From Desulfomonilia bacterium (lineage in GTDB: Bacteria > Desulfobacterota > Desulfomonilia > UBA1062): DNA of 62,711 nt. The notes beneath the pieces were generated by a model. The model was given only the letters and a program-made list of their open reading frames with translations. It was not told the DNA's origin and did no database searches. The position numbers and the translations under genes are program-made. Position 1 is the first letter of the stretch. Each line of letters starts with the position of its first letter. Below, one piece after another: positions 18,172 to 26,380 of this stretch. Location of the stretch: NCBI GenBank assembly GCA_036567785.1, contig DATCTV010000006.1, positions 1 through 62,711 on the forward strand, in the 5' to 3' direction.

Positions 18172-18279
18172 ATGGCTAAATGTGCAAAAAAGGCAGCACC
18201 CAAGGATGCGAAACCTGCAGCCAAGAAATCAGGATGTGCAAAATCAGCCAAACCCTGCGCTGCAAAGAAAAAGGCTTAA
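18172..18279 (+). CDS. 35-residue Lys/Ala/Cys-rich basic peptide
   Basis: A short open frame, ATG at 18172 to TAA at 18277-18279, preceded by AAGGAGG at optimal spacing, one of the best ribosome-binding sites in the window. The product begins MAKCAKKAAPKDAKPAAKK and is almost only Lys, Ala, Pro and Cys (Cys4, Cys22, Cys29). It resembles the basic tails of histone-H1-like proteins, with Cys added, so nucleic-acid or metal binding is possible. It is followed by a stem-loop at 18292-18325. I do not recognise a named family. Confidence 0.6.
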   Translation: MAKCAKKAAPKDAKPAAKKSGCAKSAKPCAAKKKA

Positions 18280-18291
18280 CTTGAAGCAGGT

Positions 18292-18325
18292 CCCGCCTGC
18301 ATGGAAACATCTGAGCGCAGGCGGG
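18292..18325 (+). terminator. Stem-loop after the 35-residue peptide gene
   Basis: CCCGCCTGC at 18292-18300 pairs perfectly with GCAGGCGGG at 18317-18325 around a 16-nt loop. Only a weak T-rich stretch follows (AAATTTCTC), so it may be a terminator or an mRNA-stabilising hairpin. Confidence 0.55.
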
Positions 18326-18399
18326 GAAATTTCTCTATTCATGGATCGTCAAAGGCTTTTTCCTTGACTTTGTTTTTCACGGTTGTTTAGAGGGGGGAT

Positions 18400-19032
18400 A
18401 TGAAAATTAATGACATTCCCGAATTGCCCGTTAAAGGATTCATGCCTCATGACGAAGGTCTCAGGCTTTACGAATTAGCAAAGGATGCAAGCAGTTTCGG
18501 CGCCTGCCTTGAGATTGGAAGCTATTGCGGCAAGTCTGCACTCTACCTCGGCCTTGGATGCAGGGAAAGTTCAGGCATCCTTTTCTCAATAGACCACCAC
18601 AGGGGCTCTGAAGAGCAGCAGCCGGGCCAGGAATATCATGACGCGGAACTTCTTGATGATAAATCAGGGAAGATCGACACTTTCAGATTTTTCAGGCAGA
18701 CACTTGAAATCGCCGGGCTAGAAGACACGGTTGTCCCGATTGTATCGAAATCGGCTGTTGCGGCCCGGATGTGGTCAACACCGCTTTCCCTGGTTTTCAT
18801 CGACGGTTCACACGCCTTTGAATCCGCCCTTGTCGACTACATATCCTGGTCCTCGCATATCATGCCAGGCGGCTATCTTCTCATGCATGACATATTCGAA
18901 GACCCGAAAGACGGCGGACAGGCCCCGTATGAGGTATATAAAATAGCCGCTCAATCAGGCCTCTTCCGTGAACTTAAGAGAACAGGGTCGCTCAGGGTTC
19001 TCAAACGGCTTATACCCGGAGAGATTAAATAG
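18400..19032 (+). CDS. Class I SAM-dependent methyltransferase (Methyltransf_24-like)
   Basis: A 210-residue Rossmann-fold methyltransferase. LEIGSYCGKSALYLG near residue 38 is the SAM-binding motif I, FSIDHH follows as motif II, and LVFIDGSHAFESALVDY with GGYLLMHDIF matches the macrocin-O-methyltransferase/CmcI-like group. The substrate is not evident. GAGGGGG just upstream of the ATG is the ribosome-binding site. It stands alone, downstream of the peptide gene and upstream of a decayed fragment. Confidence 0.8.
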   Translation: MKINDIPELPVKGFMPHDEGLRLYELAKDASSFGACLEIGSYCGKSALYLGLGCRESSGILFSIDHHRGSEEQQPGQEYHDAELLDDKSGKIDTFRFFRQTLEIAGLEDTVVPIVSKSAVAARMWSTPLSLVFIDGSHAFESALVDYISWSSHIMPGGYLLMHDIFEDPKDGGQAPYEVYKIAAQSGLFRELKRTGSLRVLKRLIPGEIK

Positions 19033-19053
19033 ACCCGCTTATCTTTTCGATTT

Positions 19054-19275
19054 TCAGGAGCCAAGAAGGACGTTCTTCGGATATTCGGTATTGGTTTTCT
19101 GGATGATGTTCAATTTCTCGATGTAGGATGTCTTATCGTCTTGTCCACTGATATGCAGTGAAAACCATCCGAGCAAGACTGTAAAGATTGGCACGTTATA
19201 TTTACCTTCAGCTGATAACAAAAAATGAATATTCCAAGAAATATTGAAAGATGCATTGGACCCTTTTAATATCAG
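19054..19275 (-). pseudogene. Possible remnant of a minus-strand gene
   Basis: On the minus strand a frame without ATG is open for 73 codons from 19275 to the TGA at 19054-19056. Its translation looks protein-like in its second half (EGKYNVPIFTVLLGWFSLHI, then SYIEKLNIIQK). No start codon with a ribosome-binding site precedes it, and a stop lies just upstream. It could be the C-terminal end of a lost gene; chance is also possible. I recognise no family. Confidence 0.3.
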
Positions 19276-19303
19276 TCAGAGCACAAGGCCCGAACCTGAG
19301 GAG

Positions 19304-19939
19304 TTACTTGCGGTATGTCCCCCCGGAGTCGATATATTTCTTAACCGATGCCAGCGACTTGCTGACACCGCTTTTCTTGAATATATCTTCTATGAATTTC
19401 GGGACATTTTTAACGCTGACGTTGCTGCCGTACCGGGCAAGCGTCCTGCCCCGTCCGTATGGATAGAACCTGTAAAAGCCTCGCAGATCTGCAAGATCGT
19501 TTTTGAAGTCGGGATCCAGGCCCCAGTAGAAGTAGTAATCGGGTTTGTCGAAATGGTGAATGACCCTGAAGGTCTGTGTAATGAAGAGCGCCCTGACCCT
19601 GAATTCGATTTTGTCCTCAAGCTGGGCTTTTGTGATGACCCTGCTCATCTCAAGCTCCTTGAGATATTTGTACTGGTCTTCCGTATGATAGAACAGGTTC
19701 CAGGTCTCCTCCGGTGAACGGTCGAAGACTATTGCCGCCTCTATCAGCCCGGACTGCTCATCCGGTGAGGTTGCTGTGAGGGTAAACACCGTCTTCCCCC
19801 GTGCAAGCTCCTGCTTCTGAGCCTCGCTTAAGCCTGCCATGCCGTCTGGACCGAAATCGGGCATTGCAGCGTTGATACATTCCGGGATGAATGCAAGAAA
19901 AACCACCAGAAGAAACACCATCCTTTTAATCTTCATCAT
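19304..19939 (-). CDS. Secreted START/SRPBCC-like protein
   Basis: A 211-residue protein with a clear signal peptide (KIKRMVFLLVVFLAFIPECINA). The mature part resembles the START/polyketide-cyclase helix-grip fold: AAIVFDRSPEETWNLFYHTEDQY, then VIHHFDKPDYYFYW and DLADLRGFYRFYPYG. Such domains bind lipids or other hydrophobic ligands. It is probably periplasmic. A ribosome-binding site (AGAGGG) precedes the double ATG. The gene is alone on the minus strand. Confidence 0.65.
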   Translation of the reverse strand: MMKIKRMVFLLVVFLAFIPECINAAMPDFGPDGMAGLSEAQKQELARGKTVFTLTATSPDEQSGLIEAAIVFDRSPEETWNLFYHTEDQYKYLKELEMSRVITKAQLEDKIEFRVRALFITQTFRVIHHFDKPDYYFYWGLDPDFKNDLADLRGFYRFYPYGRGRTLARYGSNVSVKNVPKFIEDIFKKSGVSKSLASVKKYIDSGGTYRK

Positions 19940-20032
19940 TTCGCATCCCTCTAATCCACAGGAAAGGCAATTAATTCATTTTAAAAAATACACTAAAAAC
20001 AAGCGGCTCTCCAGCTAATTACAGTAAGCATA

Positions 20033-20060
20033 TTGACTTGAAGGTAATTCAGGATACTTT
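20033..20060 (+). promoter_or_regulatory. Candidate promoter for the GH30 gene, in a 386-nt gap
   Basis: The gap 19940-20325 holds no gene I can support. TTGACT at 20033-20038 and TACTTT at 20055-20060 are separated by 16 nt, a plausible sigma-70-type promoter pointing at the GH30 gene about 265 nt downstream. That would leave a long 5' leader in which I see no riboswitch. Confidence 0.3.
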
Positions 20061-20325
20061 TTAATTCATTTCCCTGATATTAATGATGAGCAAGTTGATC
20101 GTCACCGACGAAGCCAATAATATTAGAATGGGATGACAATCAGTGCTTCAATTACCGGCAGACAGTTCTTGAAAGGCCTCTGCCAGATTGATTCATCTGA
20201 AATGAGTAGATTTTTCTAATAGAACATGGCCGGATCATGACAATTGATACCGGCTTTTATATCAAATGCATGAAATCTTGTCCTGTTGGGGGCAAGCGGA
20301 AAAATATCAGGCCGGGGGGAATATT

Positions 20326-21816
20326 ATGAAGCACCGTTTTATCAGGCAGCTGCAATTGACGGTCTTTATGACATTTATGATTTTGTCGGGCTGCAACGAT
20401 GGAGCAGTAACCATAAATACAGAAAAGGAACTGCAGACCATGGACGGTTTCGGCGCCTCTGGCGCATGGTGGGCCCAATATGTCGGCACGTGGGATGACG
20501 ATGTCCGCAATCATATTGCAAAACTCCTCTTCGACCGTACCGAAGGCATCGGCATGTCAGTATACAGATACAATATCGGGGGAGGCCTGCCTGCCGCAGG
20601 CATATGGGATACCTGGCGCCAGACAGAAACATTCGAGGTATCGAAAGGAGTATATGACTGGTCGCGTGATGCAGGCGGAGTGTGGTTTCTGAAACAGGCC
20701 CAAGCATACGGCGTCGAGAACCTTCTGGCCTTCGTCAACAGCCCGCCTGCCCGCATGACGGTATCGGGACTGACTACAGGACAGGACCTCCCGGTAGAGG
20801 GAGATATCGACCCCGGGGCAAAGGCACTGATACAGGACATCATGATGACAGCATTAACCCCAGACTCGATATGGCGCAGCCCCTGGTCAAACCTGCGTCC
20901 TGACATGGTGGATGACTATTCCGCATATCTCGTGGATGTTCTTGATCATCTCAGAAACCATGAAGGAATCCCCGTAGGATGGATAAGCCCCATCAATGAG
21001 CCTCAATGGGCCTGGCGGGGCGGACAGGAAGGCTGCCACTACACGCCTGATGAGTGCATGGAGGTCATGCGCTCGCTCATGCAGGCGATAGATGCCTCAG
21101 GCATGCCTGTAAAAATAAGCGGTGTCGAGTCCGGCTCCTGGTTCTCAGCCGATTTGTACCTGAACGCTCTTATGTCCGACCCTTATATTGCTGCCGGATT
21201 AGACAGCTTTTGCGTCCATTCGTACGGACCGGAAATCGTCACTCCTTTGAAAAAGCCGCTTGCCTGCCTGGTAAAAACAAAGTGTCCAGGGACAAAGCTC
21301 TGGCAGACGGAATGGTGCGAGATGGTTGGCGGCCGCGACACAGGCATGGATTCCGCCCTTGTCATGGCAGATCTGATGCACGAAGACCTGACTTTAGGCA
21401 ATGTAGCATCATGGCAGCTCTGGATAGCGGTCTCAAAATACGACTTCCATGACGGCCTGATATATGTCGATGAGAACACGCATTCAGTGACCGAGACCAA
21501 GCGCCTCTGGGCAATGGGAAACTTCAGCAGGTTTGTGAGGCCGGGCTTTGTGCGTGTACCGGCCCTTTCCAGTGCCCCCGGCCTCAAAACGACGGCCTTC
21601 CGCTCAGCCGACGGGGAAAAAATAGTGCTTGTTGCAATCAATGATGGAACCAAATCTCTTGAGATGCGGCTGCCGGTGCTTGCAGAATATACAAAAATGG
21701 ATGCATACGAAACTTCGGAAATCCATAATCTGGATCTGCTTTTCAGTTCCGGCCAGCAGAATAAATATATTTTCCCCGGAAGGAGCATCACAACACTTGT
21801 CTTTGAAAAAGAATGA
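20326..21816 (+). CDS. GH30-family glycoside hydrolase lipoprotein
   Basis: A 496-residue exported enzyme. The lipobox LSGC places the lipid-modified Cys at residue 23. The QTMDGFGASGAWWA opening, the acid/base Glu225 in SPINEPQW and the probable nucleophile Glu329 in LWQTEW match family GH30 (beta-glucosylceramidase, beta-1,6-galactanase and xylanase types). A small beta-sandwich follows the barrel at the C-terminus (about 410-496). Specificity cannot be told. I chose the ATG at 20326, after GGGGGGA, because it places the signal peptide at the start. It is followed after 52 nt by another lipoprotein gene. Confidence 0.88.
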   Translation: MKHRFIRQLQLTVFMTFMILSGCNDGAVTINTEKELQTMDGFGASGAWWAQYVGTWDDDVRNHIAKLLFDRTEGIGMSVYRYNIGGGLPAAGIWDTWRQTETFEVSKGVYDWSRDAGGVWFLKQAQAYGVENLLAFVNSPPARMTVSGLTTGQDLPVEGDIDPGAKALIQDIMMTALTPDSIWRSPWSNLRPDMVDDYSAYLVDVLDHLRNHEGIPVGWISPINEPQWAWRGGQEGCHYTPDECMEVMRSLMQAIDASGMPVKISGVESGSWFSADLYLNALMSDPYIAAGLDSFCVHSYGPEIVTPLKKPLACLVKTKCPGTKLWQTEWCEMVGGRDTGMDSALVMADLMHEDLTLGNVASWQLWIAVSKYDFHDGLIYVDENTHSVTETKRLWAMGNFSRFVRPGFVRVPALSSAPGLKTTAFRSADGEKIVLVAINDGTKSLEMRLPVLAEYTKMDAYETSEIHNLDLLFSSGQQNKYIFPGRSITTLVFEKE

Positions 21817-21868
21817 ATGAATTTCATAAAGACTTAAAATTTGAATTAAAGAAATTACGGAGGTAACG

Positions 21869-22657
21869 ATGAAGAGCATAAAAACTCTAATCCTGTTGGG
21901 CATACTCATAATAACCGCATCAGGCTGTGCATGGCAGAAGAAGAACATTGAGGCCACAGGCGTTTTTCACGAATTTCATGGAATCTATACGATGGTGGAG
22001 CCTGCCGACCTCGATCTTTACCGTGAACTGCTCCCCGCTCCTCTGGAAATGCCTGATAAACCTGTGGTGTCGCTGTTCGTAGTGGATTATACCGAAGTCC
22101 ATCCCTGGCCCATGACACCTTATCTTGAGGGCGCCGTCTTCCTGCGCGCCAAATACAAGGGACAGGAAGGCTGGCACTGCAAGACCATGCCGGTTAACAA
22201 ATGGGTTCCCAACAAGGGAGGCCGTGCCCTGGGCTTCCCGAAGTATGTTACCAAGACCGTCTCTCTTGACCCCGATGGTGATAGATGGAAGGGCGAAGTC
22301 AAGGACAAGGGCCGGCTCAAGCTGTTACTGGAGTTTACACCCGGGCTCACACGCGAACTTATTCCCCAGGAGGCAGCCATATTGGAAGCAGGTCCGGGAA
22401 AAGCCCTGGCCGACCCGGTATTCCTGTTCGTACCGCCGGATGAGGGCACTCATTTCCAGAAGGTGGAGATGGTAAACGTGGTTCAGCCTCTCTGGTCTGC
22501 ATCGCCTGGCATGGTCAGAATCACGATCGGGCCTGATGAGCCCTGGGCAGGCCTGGTTGCACCGGGCGCAGTCTCACCCGGATTCTTCGCAGAGTTCAAG
22601 GGTGCAGCCAACCTGGTGCCGACAAAACTGACAGAGATAAAAAAAATAAAACAATGA
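21869..22657 (+). CDS. Acetoacetate-decarboxylase-like lipoprotein
   Basis: A 262-residue lipoprotein (TASGC lipobox, Cys20) whose body resembles the acetoacetate decarboxylase fold: PVSLFVVDY-like strands, PYLEGAVFLRAKYKGQEGW, and GGRALGFPKYV with Lys125. In the true enzyme the active site has two adjacent lysines, the first forming the Schiff base. Here the second is Tyr, so decarboxylation may be lost or altered. An exported member is unusual. GGAGG precedes the ATG. It probably shares a transcript with the GH30 gene. Confidence 0.75.
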   Translation: MKSIKTLILLGILIITASGCAWQKKNIEATGVFHEFHGIYTMVEPADLDLYRELLPAPLEMPDKPVVSLFVVDYTEVHPWPMTPYLEGAVFLRAKYKGQEGWHCKTMPVNKWVPNKGGRALGFPKYVTKTVSLDPDGDRWKGEVKDKGRLKLLLEFTPGLTRELIPQEAAILEAGPGKALADPVFLFVPPDEGTHFQKVEMVNVVQPLWSASPGMVRITIGPDEPWAGLVAPGAVSPGFFAEFKGAANLVPTKLTEIKKIKQ

Positions 22658-22737
22658 AGGTTCATGAAGATGATTTCTGGATGAAATCAAAACATATTTC
22701 TTTCAAAACAATATATCAAAATGATTGTTTACCGCGA

Positions 22738-22830
22738 GAGGCATGAAGGACACGAAGAAAACACTTTCAAATCGCCGTGGTTTCATTCCATTTGTTTCTC
22801 TTCGTGACTTTCGTGTTCTTCGTGGTTCAT
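22738..22830. repeat. Palindromic intergenic repeat, TTCGTG-type
   Basis: In the gap between the decarboxylase-like gene and the radical SAM gene, GGACACGAAGAAAAC (near 22748-22762) is mirrored in part by the stretch 22797-22830, which repeats CTTCGTG, TTTCGTG and CTTCGTGG at about 10-nt spacing. This looks like one copy of a dispersed palindromic element. No second copy is obvious in this window. Confidence 0.45.
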
Positions 22831-22949
22831 ATCTTTAGAAGTAATTCGTAATAATCACACTTAAGCGTATACTGGATAGAGTTATCGCGACATCAAGATT
22901 TTCTGCCGATGACAAAAAGTGCTGCCGCAGGTCAAAATTTCAGAAAGTA

Positions 22950-24536
22950 CTAGATCTCCGGCGGGTAGTCCGAAAATTTGTTGAAAGTCCAGAACCACTG
23001 AGTGCCGGCCGGGGTGCTGCTCGATTTGATAAAACCCTTCTCAATCAATGAATCGAGCGTCTTGAATGTCAGCTCCGGATCAGTATCCGTCGCTTTTGCA
23101 ATCCTTGCCGAAAGGTTTTCGATGCTGCCGTTTCCGCTATCGAACCCTCCCATCTCTTCAATCAGGTCGCCGTTAAGCATCTTGAAGACCAGGTTCATGC
23201 GTCTGTGCCCCACAACCCTGAGCCATTCGTAATCCGTTGAAATGCCTTCATTTACACGGCGGACAACCTCTTTCCATATCTCCTCATGTACATACAGATG
23301 CTCGTTCATGAAATTTTCAATATCTTTTGGCGTCAGCGCCGAGGTTTTTACGATGGCATGGTTCGCATCATAAAGATCAAAATCATCGGTCAATATCTCC
23401 ACATCGAACTTCTCGGTCTCTTCCCAGATCGTCGTCCCGGGGAAAGGGGCCAGAAGGTGATAGCCATAGTCTATGCCTAGGCTTTCCGCGAATGTCTTGG
23501 TATCATTAATGCTTTCATGCGTCTCACCGGGAAGCCCGATGACAAAAGACGCATGCGGCGTAACTCCTGTCTTCCTGCAGGCCTCGACCGCCTTTCTCGC
23601 CTGCTCGAGCGTTATGCCTTTTTTAATTCGCTTGAGCATCTCAGTATTGCCGGTCTCGATGCCGAAGCTGACTGTGTCACAGCCTGTTTCTTTCATCATG
23701 GAAAGAACCTCTTCATCGACCGTGTTGACACGGGAAAAGGCAGTCCATGTGAATTTGATACCGCGCTTTTTTATCTCGTCACAGAATATTCTTACCCTGT
23801 CCTTGTTCGATGTGAACAAGTCGTCAGCGATATTGATGCGGGTAAAGCCGTAGGAAAGGATCTCTTCGACTTCGTCAACCACCAGTTTCGGAGACCGGTA
23901 ACGCACCTTGTAGCCGACCATTCTCCTTCCAAGGCAGAATATGCACTGGTTCGGACAGCCGCGGCTGGTTATGATGCTGACAGGAAATCCCAGCGCCTGG
24001 TAGCGGTTCATGGGAAGGAGATGCCTTGCCGGTTTAGGAAGCGTATCAAGGTCATGAATCAGTTCGCGCCTGCCGGTGAAAATAACCTCGCCGTCCTTTC
24101 TGAATGCTATGCCTGCGACATGCTCCCATTTCGACCGGTTGTGGATTACCGGCAGAAGCTCTTTCAGCGTTTCCTCTCCCTCACCTATCACGATGAGGTC
24201 GATCTCGGGATATTTATTGAGCGTATTTGCAGCGTCAAATGACACATGCGGCCCGCCCATCATGGTAATCACATCGGGATTATGCCTTTTCGCATCCTGC
24301 ATTATTGCAGCCGCACCCTTGAAATTCATGGTCACGGAATTTGCGCCGATGACATCAGGTCTGAATGCATCCATTTCATAAGCAAGCTTTTCAGGAGAAT
24401 ATTTTCTTACGATATAATCAAGTATCGTGACATCTGCACCCGCCTCTTCACAGGCAGCAGCAACATAACAAACGCCGAGAGGTGGAGACGGCGCTTCTTC
24501 AAGCGGATAAGGTGATGCTACAATAGCTACTCTCAT
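22950..24536 (-). CDS. B12-binding domain radical SAM protein
   Basis: A 528-residue enzyme. Residues 1-150 form a cobalamin-binding-like domain (SPYPLEEAPSPPLGVCYVAA, ending MGGPHVSFDA). The radical SAM core has CPNQCIFC, the CxxxCxxC that holds the 4Fe-4S cluster, then FGIETGN and GLPGETHES. The C-terminal 100 residues look like a winged-helix fold (NLSARIAKATD, LDSLIEKGFIKSS), an unusual tail. It is the last gene of a five-gene operon, overlapping the acyltransferase by 1 nt. Members methylate or rearrange lipids, sugars and cofactors; the substrate is unknown. Confidence 0.88.
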   Translation of the reverse strand: MRVAIVASPYPLEEAPSPPLGVCYVAAACEEAGADVTILDYIVRKYSPEKLAYEMDAFRPDVIGANSVTMNFKGAAAIMQDAKRHNPDVITMMGGPHVSFDAANTLNKYPEIDLIVIGEGEETLKELLPVIHNRSKWEHVAGIAFRKDGEVIFTGRRELIHDLDTLPKPARHLLPMNRYQALGFPVSIITSRGCPNQCIFCLGRRMVGYKVRYRSPKLVVDEVEEILSYGFTRINIADDLFTSNKDRVRIFCDEIKKRGIKFTWTAFSRVNTVDEEVLSMMKETGCDTVSFGIETGNTEMLKRIKKGITLEQARKAVEACRKTGVTPHASFVIGLPGETHESINDTKTFAESLGIDYGYHLLAPFPGTTIWEETEKFDVEILTDDFDLYDANHAIVKTSALTPKDIENFMNEHLYVHEEIWKEVVRRVNEGISTDYEWLRVVGHRRMNLVFKMLNGDLIEEMGGFDSGNGSIENLSARIAKATDTDPELTFKTLDSLIEKGFIKSSSTPAGTQWFWTFNKFSDYPPEI

Positions 24537-25258
24537 CAGTCTCCCCTTTTTGGAAATGCCATGGACCTGATCCAGCCCAATATCGAATTATTCTTCAGCA
24601 TCTTTCTGTCAAGTTCGTCATGTTCCATTTCAAGCCTTTCCCTGTCAGAGAACCAGTGTGAACGTTTGTGCATATCTTTTTTTGTATCGATATCCCTGAC
24701 TTTTTTTGCAGGATTCCCCGCCGCAATGCAATTGGCCGGAATATCTTTCGTAACAACGGACCCTGCGCCTATAACGCTGTTATCTCCTATCGTAACGCCC
24801 TTGCAGACAGTCACGCTGTCGCCGATCCATACATTGTTGCCGATAATTACCGGTGAGGTGGTACCCATCGATGTCACCCTGTCATATATACCATGCCAGT
24901 CGGAATCGGTTATATATGCCTTGCCTGCAATCATGCAGTCATCGCCTATCACCACCCTGTTCGCTGAGCTTATCCTTACCCCGGGGCATATTAGGCAATA
25001 GTCGCCTATAGTAATACTTCCCATGCCTTTATTTTCCGGCCAGACGGTAAGCCTTACCGTGTAGTCCGGGGCGGATATTACATTGACGCATTCCCCTATC
25101 CTTATCGGTCCGCCGAATATATGGACATTCCATGGTTTCATGAAAGTATAGCCGTCTCCGAGATATTCAAGCTGGGGTTTTATAAAACGCTCGACATAAA
25201 AATCCCTGAACCAGAGATCGAGCTTCTTGATGTAATAGGGTCTGTGATCCTTAATCAA
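24536..25258 (-). CDS. Hexapeptide-repeat acyltransferase (LbH, CatB/MaA type)
   Basis: A 240-residue left-handed beta-helix protein. The repeated [IV]GDxC/[IV]G turns at about 85-190 (ITIGDYCLICPGV, VVIGDDCMIAGKA, VIIGNNVWIGDSV, VTIGDNSVIGAGS) end in NPAKKVRDID, the usual cap of sugar O-acetyltransferases. It probably transfers an acetyl or similar group to a sugar or glycolipid. It lies between the toroid protein (8-nt gap) and the radical SAM protein (1-nt overlap). Confidence 0.85.
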   Translation of the reverse strand: MIKDHRPYYIKKLDLWFRDFYVERFIKPQLEYLGDGYTFMKPWNVHIFGGPIRIGECVNVISAPDYTVRLTVWPENKGMGSITIGDYCLICPGVRISSANRVVIGDDCMIAGKAYITDSDWHGIYDRVTSMGTTSPVIIGNNVWIGDSVTVCKGVTIGDNSVIGAGSVVTKDIPANCIAAGNPAKKVRDIDTKKDMHKRSHWFSDRERLEMEHDELDRKMLKNNSILGWIRSMAFPKRGD

Positions 25259-25266
25259 CTTTGAAC

Positions 25267-26379
25267 CTAGCCTCTCATTTCGGCTGCATAGTCAGAACTT
25301 TCCATTCTGAGGCTTTCTCCCATAAACAGGCTCCTGCGGCGTTGCGGCATGCTTGCGCTTTCCCAGAATGAATGATCGAATATATGAGAACCTGCGGTAA
25401 TGCCGGTAAGGGCGTCATGTGCCATCATGACAACCGCATTTGTCCACGTTATCTTGTCCTCGGGCCAGATGACGCCGTCGGGGAATGTCACTCCACACCA
25501 GTATGTGCCGTCGTCAAAGCGCTTATCGCTTATCCATGAGAATACATTTGCTGCCAGATCGGGCTTCCCCATCCCTGCAAGTGCAATTGTGAGTTCTGAT
25601 GTCTCGGCCATCGTAACCCAGGGCCTGTCGGAAACGCATCTGATACCGAGTCCTTCAACGGCAAAGGTGTCCCAAGATTTTTCAATTCGCTTGATTGCCT
25701 GAAGCCCTGTCATGGCCCCTGACAGAACCGGATAATACCAGTCCATGGAAAATCTGGCCTTTTCACTGTTGAACAGATGCGGTCTGAAACGTATGGCATC
25801 CCTTAGTCTCACAATAGCTTTTTCCCATTGCGGCCTGTTTTTGCCAAGGATATAGGCGATTGCAAGCGCACACCTGATACTTAAAAAGATGGAACTGGAA
25901 CCCGTGAGCAGCGCCATGGTATCAACTTTGTCTTCCGAATTTTTCGCCCAGTATATTTCTCCGCCAGGGGCCTGCATGCCCAGCGAAAAGTCGATCCCCC
26001 TGTTCACTGTATCCCACATGCTTAAAAGGAACTGCTTGTCTCTGGTAATCAGGTAGTGATGGAATACACCCACAGCAATATAAGAGGACATGTTCGATTC
26101 CTTTGTCCTGTCCTCGGGTTCACCGTTTTTGTAAGCGGAATACCAGCTCCCGTCCGTGTTCTGAAAATCGGCCATCCATTCATAAGCCCTTCTGGCCTCA
26201 TCAATCGACCCTGCTATGGAAAGTCCCATCGCCGATTCGACATGATCCCAGGGGTCTGTTTTCCCGCCTTCATGCCATGGAATTTCCCCAGTGGGAAGCT
26301 GCAGATTCAGGATTGAATCCGCCAGCAGATTCATATCGACTGCATGACCGTTAATCGCCTTTAATATCTCAACACCCAT
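25267..26379 (-). CDS. Alpha/alpha-toroid protein (prenyltransferase/squalene-cyclase-like fold)
   Basis: A 370-residue protein with repeated helical-hairpin units of the terpenoid-cyclase/six-hairpin type: QLPTGEIPWHEGG, FQNTDGSWYSAYKNG, MAETSELTIALAGMG and FDDGTYWCGVTFPDG. These QxxxG-W-like elements recall squalene cyclases, but no DxDD or other cyclase acid motif is seen, so it could bind or trim a glycan or isoprenoid instead. I used the ATG at 26379, preceded by AAAGGTGAG and only 1 nt after the methyltransferase stop; an in-frame GTG lies 9 nt upstream. Confidence 0.6.
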   Translation of the reverse strand: MGVEILKAINGHAVDMNLLADSILNLQLPTGEIPWHEGGKTDPWDHVESAMGLSIAGSIDEARRAYEWMADFQNTDGSWYSAYKNGEPEDRTKESNMSSYIAVGVFHHYLITRDKQFLLSMWDTVNRGIDFSLGMQAPGGEIYWAKNSEDKVDTMALLTGSSSIFLSIRCALAIAYILGKNRPQWEKAIVRLRDAIRFRPHLFNSEKARFSMDWYYPVLSGAMTGLQAIKRIEKSWDTFAVEGLGIRCVSDRPWVTMAETSELTIALAGMGKPDLAANVFSWISDKRFDDGTYWCGVTFPDGVIWPEDKITWTNAVVMMAHDALTGITAGSHIFDHSFWESASMPQRRRSLFMGESLRMESSDYAAEMRG

Positions 26380-26380
26380 A

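Noticed and set aside
18182-18367. 61-codon plus-strand frame overlapping the 35-residue peptide gene
   Set aside because: It begins inside the peptide gene without its own ribosome-binding site and crosses the stem-loop; the shifted frame is not convincing.
23156-23169. 14-nt exact match to the CRISPR repeat core (CTTCAATCAGGTCG) inside the radical SAM gene
   Set aside because: It encodes normal residues of the protein, lacks the rest of the repeat and has no second copy nearby; chance match.
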